Assembly: GCF_018199995.1 (NCBI RefSeq)
Contig: NZ_CP073579.1
Span: forward strand, 1,178,001 to 1,242,000
Direction: 5' to 3'
DNA length: 64,000 nucleotides
Source of the DNA: Photobacterium sp. GJ3
GTDB lineage: Bacteria > Pseudomonadota > Gammaproteobacteria > Enterobacterales > Vibrionaceae
Under the pieces are notes generated by a model that was not told the DNA's origin, ran no database searches, and saw nothing but the letters and a program-made list of their open reading frames with translations. A program made the position numbers and the translations under genes. This document shows, piece after piece, positions 1-9,800 of this stretch (position 1 is its first letter; each line of letters starts with the position of its first letter).

Positions 1-786
1 TTCGAAATCCCTCATGAAATCAGGCATGCTGGCACGCCATTTTTTCAGGACGTCATTTCGTGGAGTCTTGCTGAATACAGCCCTGCGAATGGGGCTAACG
101 GTACAATCGTTGGGTATGAAACCGACGATACGGGGCATAATCCAGTTTTTCCTGCGCAAGCTCCAACTGACTTGCTCAGAGGTCTCGGCTGCTTCAGCGA
201 CAATATCCATTCCGCTGACACCGTTTCCAACAATAAGAACACGCTTTCCTTTGAGGATGTTTGTATCGTGATAATTGCTGGAGTGGATGATCTCACCGGT
301 AAAGCGCTCTAAACCACTGACATCAGGTAACAAGGGGGACCAGTAACAACCAGAACAAATGGCGACTGCATCATACTTCTCTTTTAAATCCGAATTAAAA
401 TCCGAGCTAAATACGACTTCCCACCGGGATCCATCGTAAGTCAGTCGTTTCACTTCATGGCGATATCGTATCAATGGTTTCAGTGTAAAGGCCTCTGCAT
501 AACGATGGAGGTAGCGATTCACATCTTTGACCGTTGGAAACGTATCAGCCTCCTCCTCAAACGGAAAATCCGAGAAGTGGCTAGTAAATTTGGAGCTTTG
601 AAAACGCGTACTTTTGTAGGCACCGCCATCATGTCCGGGGCGAAAAACCCAAATACCTCCAAGTTCATCCGTTTTTTCGAAAACTGTCACCCGATGTCCA
701 TTTTCGGTAAGGCATTTAGCGGCTGCCAAACCCGCAGGGCCTGCGCCAATGACCAATACGCTGCATGATTGTCTGTTTGATTCCAT
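1..786 (-). CDS. Flavin-containing monooxygenase (FMO/Baeyer-Villiger type), 3' end outside window
   Basis: FAD- and NADPH-dependent monooxygenase. Translation from the ATG at 786 gives 262 codons open to the window edge, so the C-terminus is missing. Seen: an N-terminal FAD-binding [10 protein letters not shown] at about residue 14, the FMO fingerprint [11 protein letters not shown] (FxGxxxHxxxY), and a second nucleotide fold [15 protein letters not shown] ribosome site lies about 9 bases before the ATG. It starts 20 bp after the second PKS gene stops, on the same strand, so it is probably co-transcribed. Monooxygenases of this family act in several trans-AT PKS pathways, hydroxylating or inserting oxygen into the chain; that role here is inference from position. 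Confident for the family, not for the substrate. Confidence 0.88.
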   Translation of the reverse strand, partial: MESNRQSCSVLVIGAGPAGLAAAKCLTENGHRVTVFEKTDELGGIWVFRPGHDGGAYKSTRFQSSKFTSHFSDFPFEEEADTFPTVKDVNRYLHRYAEAFTLKPLIRYRHEVKRLTYDGSRWEVVFSSDFNSDLKEKYDAVAICSGCYWSPLLPDVSGLERFTGEIIHSSNYHDTNILKGKRVLIVGNGVSGMDIVAEAAETSEQVSWSLRRKNWIMPRIVGFIPNDCTVSPIRRAVFSKTPRNDVLKKWRASMPDFMRDFE

Positions 787-806
787 GATGACTCACTCCC
801 TTTGAA

Positions 807-3800
807 CTACAGATCAGCCAGCAATGCGGCAGTTGTTATCGATTTTCCGGATGGAACGGATTGAAACACTTGATTGTTTACCGTAGCTGATGGCGGACGC
901 ACTTCTGGTTGTGCCACCCGATCCTGATGTGCTGACGGCCAGAGTTCTCTGGTGTTAAACGGATATGTTGGCAGAGGTATCCTATGACATTGCTCATTGC
1001 CATATAAAACTGACCACTGAGGCAAATGCCCGCTGAGGTAGTGATTTACCAATCCTTCAATGCTTCCGGCATGATCTGCTGTCTCCAGTCCCGACGGTAA
1101 AGTACGGGGCTGCTGTGGCTTGGCGCTTGTTTCCGTGGCGCCAGTCCGGCCATCATTGATCATGAAAAGGAGCGTTTCTTCGAGTTCATCCAGACTGCTT
1201 ACAACCAGCACTCGTCGAAGGGCAAAGTGGCTACGACCGATCTGCAGCGTGTAGGCAATGTCCTCCAGGTTGGTTTCTGCAGGGGCTTGTCTAAGCCAGT
1301 GAAGCAGATCTTTCACTTTTTGCATTAAAGCGGTTTCGTTGCTGGCTGAAAGGGGAATAATTTGCACCCTTCCCTGTCTGGGTTTTAGTGGCCTTTTGGA
1401 CGGGAACTCTTCAACAACTAGATGTGAGTTGGTTCCGCTAAAGCCAAATGAACTGATAGCTGCCCGGCGCTTGTGCTCATTTTTCGCTGGCCAGTCCTTC
1501 AAGGTCTTGTTGATATAGAACGGACTGTCGTTAAGATTGATATGTTCATTTTCTTCTTCAGCATTCAGAGACGGTGGAATTTGCTGATGAGCAAAACTTA
1601 ACAATACCTTGATTAGGCTCGTGATCCCGGCAGCCATGGTTGTATGACCGACATTGCCTTTCACTGACCCAATTGCACAAAAATGACGGCGCGAGGTAAA
1701 TTCGGCAAATGCTTTGCGCAAAGCATTGATTTCGATCGGGTCACCAAGGGCGGTGCCAGTGCCATGCGCTTCTACCAATGAGATGGTGTCAGGATCAATC
1801 CCTGATTTATTGTAAACATCAATTTCCAGCTGCTTTTGAGCATTGACGCTTGGAGCCGTAATGCCGTTGGTCGCCCCATCCTGATTTACGCCGCTTCCTT
1901 TAATAACGCCATAGATGTGGTCCTTATCAGCGATTGCCTGAGTCAGTCGTTTCAGCAGCACAACGCCAACACCTTCGCTAACCACAATGCCATCGGCACC
2001 GGCGCCAAATGGCCTGCACTTTCCTGTCGGTGACAGCATGTTCGACTGGCTTCCCTGAATGTGCATTCGAGGTGAGTGCATCATATACACCCCGCCGGCC
2101 AGAGCCATATCGCAGTCGCCGTTAAGAATACTCTGACATCCTGAATGGACTGCCACCAAGGAAGAAGAGCACGCAGTATCAATTGCCAGGCAGGGACCTT
2201 TAAGGTTCAGATGGTATGCTGTTCTTGCCGCTAATATGGAGGGCGCCAGACCGGTAAATGCGTGAGAAGTTCGATCCAGTGAAACCGATGTCAGCACCTC
2301 GTCATAGTCACTGAAGGTGGCACCTACGTAGACTCCGCAGCGGGAGCCAGCCAAATCCGTGTCGCTGTACCCTGCATCCTCGAAGGTTTTATAAGCTTCC
2401 TGTAAGAATAACCTTTGCTGAGGGTCCATGATTTCACCCTCCAAGGGTGAAATATTAAAGAACTCGTGATCGAACTGCCCGGGATTATTTAGAAAACCAC
2501 CCCACTTACTATAACTCTGACCATCTGCGTGAGTGTCTTCGTTAAAGGTTTCACGATAGTCCCATCGACTGATCGGTACTTCCGTGATACTGGCTGTACC
2601 GGCAGCAAGGTTGCTCCAAAATTCTTCTGTGTTGTTCGCTCCAGGAAACTGGCCCGACATCCCGATAATGGCAATATCATTTGAGTGTTGTTTCGAAACC
2701 TGGATTGGGTCAATGGCTTGTTCCGAAGATGAAGATTTACCTGTCGGTCTTAGCCTGACCCTTGTCGCCTTCGGAGCCTCAACAAACTGTATCGTATCCC
2801 CTTTCTTTCGTTTTTCCCTTAACCGAATAGAGCCGGAGGTGGCGCTTTGTCGCAGCGTCACAATTTCTTTAGCAATATTTTCTTTATTTGATACCTCATT
2901 CTTGATGTCAATATGAAGTTCTTCTTGAATACCTTTCACTTTTACAGGAGGCTCTACTGCGATTTCAGAAGCTACGGATGGCAAGACATCAAGGACGTAC
3001 TGAGCCAATTTAGAAATACTTGGATAGTCATATAAAGACGTCACCTCCAGATTTGCATTCAGATGTTTATTCAAATCCCGAATAATTTCGACTCCGGAAA
3101 TTGAGTCTACACCCAGACTAGAGAAGTTCTCTTCAAGATCTTCCTGGCGAATGTTTTCATGCAATATTCGACTGACAATTTCCGTGATCTGTTTGGTAAA
3201 CACATGCAGATCGGCAGGCTTCCGATCAGCTTTAGATTCTGCTTTGCGGTTTTTCTGTTCCAACGCTTCTTTCGAATCGTTTCGTTTTATCGAGGAAAAG
3301 GCAGACAATACATGTTCTGTTAACTTATCTAGCGTTGGGTAGTCATATAACGCTGTCACCTCCAACTGGGTCTGCAACGTTTTATTGATATCGCGTATGA
3401 TTTCAACCCCGTTAATGGAGTCCATTCCCAAAGAATGGAAATTCTCATACAAATCGTCGTCACTGATCGAGACCTGAATAATACGTTCGACTATCTCGCC
3501 AAGTTGCTTGATCAGATGATCCTTATCTCTCTCGACAAAGACTGTCGGATGTTTTTTTGAGGCGGGTTCCTGATGGGGCAATACGTCATGAAGCCGCATC
3601 TCAAAGAGGTTGATAGGACTGGCAAGCTCGCCGTTAGAAGAATGGCTGTCCGAATTTGAGGCTGACATTGAAGCGTTTAACGGTTGTTGCCTAACTCCCT
3701 GGTTAAACTTCTTCAAGCTTTCAAAGTGCGCCTGCAGACGGGCTTTTACCTCTGATTGAGAAAAGGTCTTTTGATGCATTTCAAGTTCATAATCAATCAC

Positions 3801-5279
3801 CTCTGGCAGTTGAGCGTTCATCTCTCTGGTTAAACCCTGCTTCAGTGTTTCCAGAGTCAACTGCGGTTTGTCTGCAATCTGAGCCGCAATCGCCAGCGCT
3901 TCAGGCAACACTTTTTCCGATGAAAAGTACAACAGTTCGGGAGCCATGGACCTTAACTCTTCCCCCCGATAAGCGCTAGCCGTATACATCATCCGGGTTG
4001 ACAGGTTCTCACCAAATCGCCGTTTCAGAATAAGTGTCGCCCCCATTCCAGGTGTGAAACCGTATTTAGTAAAGTTCGCGCTGTAGACCCCCTGCTCGGC
4101 CAGAATCACGATATCGCCATACAAACCGAATGCTAAGCCTCCGCCGGACGCATGCCCTTGCATGGCAGAAATGACCGGCACCTTACAGTCCAGCAGGCCT
4201 CGATAGACAAAAGCATTATCTGCAAAGGTGCCTTTATTCTCTGACAAATCGTTAAGCATTTCCGCAGTGCCGCCCATACAAAACACATTATCGTAGCCTG
4301 TCAGCACAACCACTTTAACGTTGCTACTTTGATTGATCTGTTGAAATATATGGCGTAACCCCGCCAATAGGTTATCGGTTAGCATATTGCGATTGGCTCG
4401 ATCATGCATTTTTACCAAGGCAATACCGTGAGAACTGATCTCTACCGATACCTCATCGCTTTGGAAATCAAACATCAGCATAGCTGCTTTACTATCCGAC
4501 AGTCTCAATGGCCCAGAATGAACTGTATGGGCTTCTGAATTCTCTTCAGAACTTGTTGTGAGCAACTGATCATACCAGTGACGCTTACGTTCAAAAGGAT
4601 AAGTCGGTAACGAAATCGTGCATGCCCCCCCAGCCGCATACCAACGCTCCCATGCGGTTGAATCGTGGCCCTGCTCAAAACAGGCGGCGAGCCATTGAAG
4701 ACGGACAATTTCCTCATCATCGCCAGTCTCAGCATTGCCAATCAACAGCTGCAGTTCTCTCTCCATAGCGATCTGCACATCCCCACCTTCTTGTGCCCCG
4801 CCCGGCAAGATGTCAGAGCGGGATACGAGATCCTGCACAGGGACAGTCAATGGCCCAGACTGAAGCACATCAGATAGCTTCTGCCTAAGTTCGGAAATGC
4901 TGTTCACGACCATTCCGAAGCGTTTCTTGAAGTGTTGTCGTCCCACCATCAAGGTATAGGCAATATCGATCAGCCTGTTTTGATCACCATTGTCTTCCAA
5001 CCATTGATGTAAATTCCTGATGGCTGCCATTAATGCTGTGTCTGTTCTGGCAGACAGCACGATCACCTGCGGTCTATTGACCATGGGGGTGTCTGTTGGC
5101 GTTCTGTCCGGTGCTTCATCAATCACCACGTGAGCGTTAGTTCCACTAAAGCCGAAGCTGCTGATAGCTGCCCTTCTCACTGCATTTTTCTGGGGATGCC
5201 AGGGGGCCAGTGTGGTATTGACGTAGAAAGGGGTTGAGTCAAAATCGATGTCGGGATTGGCGTGCGCAAAGTTCAGGGA
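807..5279 (-). CDS. Trans-AT PKS gene B, 3' frame: end of KS4, ECH, ACP-ACP, KS5
   Basis: Downstream reading frame of the second PKS gene; it continues the frame ending at 5273 after a one-base shift near 5281-5284. It opens inside KS4 (continuing with SLNFAHANPDID, then SSFGFSGTNAHVV). From the first ATG of the frame (5180): flanking linker to about residue 205, enoyl-CoA-hydratase-like (ECH) domain 241-495, two ACPs with phosphopantetheine serines in GMDSI (588) and GVDSI (693), then a complete ketosynthase KS5 from about 835 with DTACSSS, EAHGTGT and KGNVGH catalytic motifs. The protein ends after the KS5 flanking region, with no ACP or thioesterase, so the chain must pass to a PKS encoded beyond the left edge. 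No AT domain is present: acyl transfer in trans. Product unknown. Confidence 0.9.
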   Translation of the reverse strand, partial: SLNFAHANPDIDFDSTPFYVNTTLAPWHPQKNAVRRAAISSFGFSGTNAHVVIDEAPDRTPTDTPMVNRPQVIVLSARTDTALMAAIRNLHQWLEDNGDQNRLIDIAYTLMVGRQHFKKRFGMVVNSISELRQKLSDVLQSGPLTVPVQDLVSRSDILPGGAQEGGDVQIAMERELQLLIGNAETGDDEEIVRLQWLAACFEQGHDSTAWERWYAAGGACTISLPTYPFERKRHWYDQLLTTSSEENSEAHTVHSGPLRLSDSKAAMLMFDFQSDEVSVEISSHGIALVKMHDRANRNMLTDNLLAGLRHIFQQINQSSNVKVVVLTGYDNVFCMGGTAEMLNDLSENKGTFADNAFVYRGLLDCKVPVISAMQGHASGGGLAFGLYGDIVILAEQGVYSANFTKYGFTPGMGATLILKRRFGENLSTRMMYTASAYRGEELRSMAPELLYFSSEKVLPEALAIAAQIADKPQLTLETLKQGLTREMNAQLPEVIDYELEMHQKTFSQSEVKARLQAHFESLKKFNQGVRQQPLNASMSASNSDSHSSNGELASPINLFEMRLHDVLPHQEPASKKHPTVFVERDKDHLIKQLGEIVERIIQVSISDDDLYENFHSLGMDSINGVEIIRDINKTLQTQLEVTALYDYPTLDKLTEHVLSAFSSIKRNDSKEALEQKNRKAESKADRKPADLHVFTKQITEIVSRILHENIRQEDLEENFSSLGVDSISGVEIIRDLNKHLNANLEVTSLYDYPSISKLAQYVLDVLPSVASEIAVEPPVKVKGIQEELHIDIKNEVSNKENIAKEIVTLRQSATSGSIRLREKRKKGDTIQFVEAPKATRVRLRPTGKSSSSEQAIDPIQVSKQHSNDIAIIGMSGQFPGANNTEEFWSNLAAGTASITEVPISRWDYRETFNEDTHADGQSYSKWGGFLNNPGQFDHEFFNISPLEGEIMDPQQRLFLQEAYKTFEDAGYSDTDLAGSRCGVYVGATFSDYDEVLTSVSLDRTSHAFTGLAPSILAARTAYHLNLKGPCLAIDTACSSSLVAVHSGCQSILNGDCDMALAGGVYMMHSPRMHIQGSQSNMLSPTGKCRPFGAGADGIVVSEGVGVVLLKRLTQAIADKDHIYGVIKGSGVNQDGATNGITAPSVNAQKQLEIDVYNKSGIDPDTISLVEAHGTGTALGDPIEINALRKAFAEFTSRRHFCAIGSVKGNVGHTTMAAGITSLIKVLLSFAHQQIPPSLNAEEENEHINLNDSPFYINKTLKDWPAKNEHKRRAAISSFGFSGTNSHLVVEEFPSKRPLKPRQGRVQIIPLSASNETALMQKVKDLLHWLRQAPAETNLEDIAYTLQIGRSHFALRRVLVVSSLDELEETLLFMINDGRTGATETSAKPQQPRTLPSGLETADHAGSIEGLVNHYLSGHLPQWSVLYGNEQCHRIPLPTYPFNTRELWPSAHQDRVAQPEVRPPSATVNNQVFQSVPSGKSITTAALLADL
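3696..4460 (-). other. Embedded ECH (crotonase) domain of PKS gene B
   Basis: In-cis enoyl-CoA hydratase/decarboxylase-like domain. Visible: LTGYDNVFCMGGTAEML (first oxyanion-hole strand) and QGHASGGGLAFGLYGD (second GGG loop), followed by SANFTKYGFTPGMGAT, which resembles the PksI/CurF-type decarboxylating ECH2 group. Such domains take part in HMG-synthase-type beta-branching on an ACP-bound beta-keto intermediate. The module has no ketoreductase and two ACPs, which fits. The ECH1, HMGS, donor ACP and decarboxylating KS partners are not in this window and would have to lie beyond the left edge. Confidence 0.8.
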
Positions 5280-5284
5280 AGGGG
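5273..5284 (-). other. Frameshift site in KS4 of PKS gene B
   Basis: On the minus strand the codons for ALP are followed by CCCC-TTCCC-TGA. Adding one C to the four-C run gives Leu-Pro-Pro-Ser-Leu-Asn-Phe, the expected KS sequence, and joins the two open frames. Either a base-calling or assembly error in a short homopolymer, or a real inactivating mutation. Confidence 0.85.
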
Positions 5285-6832
5285 CAGCGCTTTATGCTTT
5301 AATGCCATCAAGACTTTAAGCACCCCTGCAATTCCAGCAGCGGTTACCGTATGACCGATATTGGTTTTGACTGAACCAATCGGGCATATCCCTGGCTGGC
5401 CTTGCATCCCATAGCTTTGGTTTAATGCATCGATTTCGATGGGATCGCCCAGCTTGGTTCCCGTGCCGTGAGTTTCGATATAGTTGATTGATCCGGGAAA
5501 AATATCAAATTGTCGATATAATCCCTTTTGCAGCTCGGCTTGTGATTTTACGCTGGGCGCCGTAATGCCATTGGTTCTGCCATCCTGGTTTGTAGCAGAT
5601 CCTTTGATGACACCATGGATGTTATCTCTGTCAGCGATAGCCTGCTCCAACGGCTTAAGCATGATCACCCCAACGGCCTCTCCTGGGGTGAACCCATCAG
5701 CCCGCGCATCGAACGCATAGCTACCACCAGTCGGCGAAAGCATATTGGCCTTACTGGCATAGATATAAAAGTCTGGTAACGTGCGAATAAATACGCCACC
5801 GGCTAATGCATAATCACTTTCGCCACTCCAGATACTCTGGCAGGCTAAGTGCACGGCAACCAAGGAAGACGAACAAGCCGTGTCCACAGCCAGACAAGGG
5901 CCTTTCAGGTCCAGCAGGTATGCTACTCTGGAAGCGAGAATAGCATTCTCATTTCCCATAAATGCCTGAGCTGCATGACTTATGTCTGCCTGATGCATTT
6001 GACCCTGATAATCACCATTACCGACCCCGGCAAATACTCCGCAGCGGCGATTGCCGATACGGTGACTGGCATAGCCAGCATCTTCCATGGCTTCCCAGGC
6101 CTGCTCAAGAAACAAGCGTTGCTGAGGATCGGTCAGTTTGGCTTCCTTTCCAGAAATATTGAAAAATCGCTCGTCAAACTGATCAATCCTGTCGAGAAAA
6201 GCGCCCCACCGGCTATAGCTTTTGTTTTCGACACTGTGGTCAGCGTCAAAATATTCTTCTGTATTCCAGCGAACAGAGGGTACTTCTCCGATCATACCGG
6301 TTCCAGATGCAAGCATGTCCCAGAATTCATGGACACTATCTGCGCCGGGAAACCGGCCAGACATGCCTATGACGGCAATATCTCCAGCGCGTTGAGAAGC
6401 GACGGCGGTTATTGCACGATCTCTTGAAGGCTGTTGAAGACTGGACAGATCAGCCTGATTTGCAACATATGGTGCAAGTGTTTCAATAGAGGGGTAGTCG
6501 AATAGCCTATTGGGCTTCAGGTTGACCGAAAATACTTGATTAATGACCTCAACCAATTGGACGAGAATCATAGAATCAACGCCCAACTCGGCAAAGGATT
6601 TATCCAACTCCTCTTCCGTGAGCTTTCTTTGCAGAACCTTCTCAAAACAAGCTTTCAGGTGATACTTAACCTGTTCACGCTTGTCGTTTGCGCTTTCTTT
6701 ATCCTGGCCATCGACTTCTTTGAGCGTTTGTCGTGCCAACGCCTTTAACTGTAAAGCAGCTTGTTGCGGATCAAGTTTCTTTGACTTAACCAGATTCAGT
6801 ACATCCTGTGCACTCAGGTGATTGCCAGCCAT
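5273..6832 (-). CDS. Trans-AT PKS gene B, 5' frame: docking region, ACP, KS4 (frameshifted)
   Basis: First part of the second PKS gene. The ATG at 6832 (starting MAGNHLSAQDV) is preferred over an ATG-proximal extension to 6910, because AGGAAGGG lies just ahead of it and it begins 41 bp after the previous PKS stop. Content: a short helical N-terminal docking stretch, an ACP with GVDSM serine (about residue 87), and ketosynthase KS4 with DTACSSS, ETHGTGT and KTNIGH. The frame stops at 5273 right after KHKALPLP, where homologous KSs read LPPSLNF. One extra C in the CCCC run would restore the frame into the next fragment. The ACP probably completes the module whose KS3 ends the upstream protein. 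Confidence 0.9.
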   Translation of the reverse strand: MAGNHLSAQDVLNLVKSKKLDPQQAALQLKALARQTLKEVDGQDKESANDKREQVKYHLKACFEKVLQRKLTEEELDKSFAELGVDSMILVQLVEVINQVFSVNLKPNRLFDYPSIETLAPYVANQADLSSLQQPSRDRAITAVASQRAGDIAVIGMSGRFPGADSVHEFWDMLASGTGMIGEVPSVRWNTEEYFDADHSVENKSYSRWGAFLDRIDQFDERFFNISGKEAKLTDPQQRLFLEQAWEAMEDAGYASHRIGNRRCGVFAGVGNGDYQGQMHQADISHAAQAFMGNENAILASRVAYLLDLKGPCLAVDTACSSSLVAVHLACQSIWSGESDYALAGGVFIRTLPDFYIYASKANMLSPTGGSYAFDARADGFTPGEAVGVIMLKPLEQAIADRDNIHGVIKGSATNQDGRTNGITAPSVKSQAELQKGLYRQFDIFPGSINYIETHGTGTKLGDPIEIDALNQSYGMQGQPGICPIGSVKTNIGHTVTAAGIAGVLKVLMALKHKALPLP

Positions 6833-6872
6833 TCTTCCCTTCCTTTTTATTCCGTAACTTAATTCAACCGAC

Positions 6873-9800
6873 TTAATCAATAACCAATGTATCGAGCTTG
6901 GATAACGCATCCTCTACAGACAGTTCATCGTTACCCAGTTCGGTCAGAAGGCGAATCAATTGAGAATCTTCTGCGGCGAACTCTGGTGAAGTGGCCTCTC
7001 CCGCGCGACTTTCTGCTGCAATAAATTCAAGGACTCTGGCTTGCGTAAAAGAACCATCCTGCTCAAAATTACCGCCAGGCCAGTATTCTCTTCCGTTAAA
7101 TGGGTAGCCGGGCAACACTATTTTTTCAGGTACACCCGCAGAATAAAGTTTGTGCCAGTCAACGGTGGCGCCCTCCAGCCATAGGGTAGCAACCTCGAGA
7201 AGGTGCCTTTCTCCCAAATGCATCATGGCATCCTGATTCACCTTTGCCCCCTTAACCATCACGTCACTGTTTTGGCCGTTGACATAAGCAGTGAGTGCTT
7301 TCTCCAACTGATCTGCAGAAGAAACGATCACTGCAATCCTCTCCAGCATCGGCTGACGGTTCACTTGTAGGGTATAAGCCAAGCTATCCAACCAAAATTC
7401 CCGCGCATTATCCTTTGCAGAGTGAACATAATTAGCAATGCTTTTCGCCTGTTGCTTCAACTGCATTTGGCTTCTGGCCGACAGGACAATTAAATGCCGA
7501 GACCGCGCTTGATATCTGCTTCTTGATTTTGCCTCATACTGCTCCAATACAAGGTGCGCATTACTACCATTGAATCCGAATGCGCTGACTGCCGCTCTTC
7601 TGGGGAAGCCGGATTTAGGTTCCCAATCCCTTAACTCTTGATTAACCGAAAATGGACTGTCTGCGAAGTCAATAAGCTCACTTGCATCGTTGTAATGTAT
7701 CGAGGGAGGAAGCTGACGGTGCTCCATTGCCAATAAGACTTTGACGAAACTGGCCATGCCTGCAGCAATGGCTGCATGCCCGATATTGCTTTTTACCGAG
7801 CCGATTAAGCAGTTTCCCGGAGGAACATCAGCAAAGGCCGAACTCAGCGCCTCAACTTCCAGAGAATCGCCAAATCGGGTACCCGCACCATGGGTCTCCA
7901 CATATCCGATTGTGGCTGGGTTAATATTGTGTCTGGCATAGACAGAGGACAGCAAGTCGGCCTGAGCTTTAGCGTTCGGCGCCGTTATGCCGTTTGAACG
8001 GCCATTCTGATTTAATCCACTGCCCTTGATCACGGCAATAATTCTGTCACCGTCCGCAATCGCCTGCGACTTTCGCTTCAGTACGACGGCACCAACACCC
8101 TCACTGGGTACAAAACCATCCGCACTCTTGTCGAACGGACGGCATTTCCCCTGCTTTGACAGTAGCCCTGCAGCGTCACACTTTTCATAAAACTCACCAG
8201 TATGGGTAAGAAATACGCCTCCGGCGATCGACATGTCGCATTGGCCGTTCAGAATACTTTGACAGGCAAGATGAATAGCCGCCAACGAAGAGGCACAAGC
8301 CACGTCTATTGCCAAACAGGGACCTGAGAGGTTCAGGTGGTAAGCGATACGAGACGGCGCGACCGATGTCTCGTTCCCCCAGAAAGAGGCGGCTGACATC
8401 GATTCTGTTTCGACTTTCAGGAGATCGTCATAATCACCGCCCGTTATCCCTACGAACACGCCGCAGGAAAGCGCCTCTTCAGCTGTCTTGGCATATCCGG
8501 CCTGCTCCAGTGCCAGATAAGACTGTTGCAGGAACAGTCTTTGCTGTGGGTCAGTCTGCACTGCATCCTGTGGAGAAAGATTGAAAAAGTCAGCATCGAA
8601 AATCGCAGCATTATCAATCAATCCGCCATATCTGACATCGGGAGCAGCAAGAGAGCCCTGACGCCAACGTTTGATCGTACTAACTGAATCAACACCCTCC
8701 GCCAGATTTTCCCAAAACTGCTCAGCATCCTGAGCTCCGGGAAACTGGCAAGCGACGCCTATCACCGCGACATCATCGTTGCCTGATGCCTCTGAAACAC
8801 TGGCAGTATCGCTAGACTCAGTCATAAGTTGAGCTGGGACAGGTTGACATCGGACGACCACCTTGCCAATGTTTTCCCTATTTTCAAGATAGTGATATGC
8901 CTGTTGAATCTGTTCGAATTCAAACACCCGGCTAATGGTTGGGCTGATCCTGTTCTCCTTCAGATATTGCGACATTTCATTCAGATATCCGGGGATTGAA
9001 GCTGAATTCCTAAGCAACATTTTCCGAAGATCGATGCTATGAAATGACTGGTTATCATTCATCTTCGACAAATCAATCGATGTTGCCCCTTTAAGGCCAG
9101 TCATGGCGATTTCGACATACCGGCCACCATATGCCAGGCAGTCGATACCCTTCTGAATGGCATCTCCTGCCAAAGTGTTTATGACGATGTCGACCCCTTT
9201 CCCAGCAGTCATCTCCATCACCTGTTCGGCAAAATCTGTTTCACGGTAGTGAATCACCCGTGAAACTCCCATTTCTTTGAGATAGTCTAATTTTGCGACC
9301 GAGCCAGCAGTGGCAAATACCTCCAGACCTGCCTGTAACGCGAGCTGTACGGCAATTAAACCGGTACCTCCTGTCGCCGTTTGAATAAGGATTTTCTCTC
9401 CTGGATTCATCATCACGGATTTGAATATGTGATGCATGGTTAAAAACACCACAGGAAAAGCACAGGCGTCCTCGAACGGCACTTCTTCCGGTTTAGGGAC
9501 CACAAGCGAAGCCGGGCAGTTAACGAAGTGCGCGTGTCCACCTAATTCACTTCCAGTTAACGCGATAACCGCATCGCCAATTGTTACATTGGATACATTT
9601 TTGCCGATCTTACGGACTACTCCCGCGACTTCGAAGCCTGGTGTGAAAGGATAATCCGGCATCGTAGGATACAAGCCCCTAACACACAGCAGATCGCCAA
9701 AATTCAATGAAAATGCTCTGACTTCTATCTGTACCTCTTGTGGCCCTGGGTCGCCGATGGACAGCGTTGCTAGTGAAATACTATCGATATTCCCCGGTCG

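Noticed and set aside
457-768. 103-codon plus-strand ORF at the left edge
   Set aside because: It is opposite the flavin monooxygenase frame, which has clear FAD and FMO motifs.
9436-9654. Numerous 60-110 codon plus-strand ORFs across the PKS region (example given)
   Set aside because: Shadows of the high-quality PKS frames on the minus strand.
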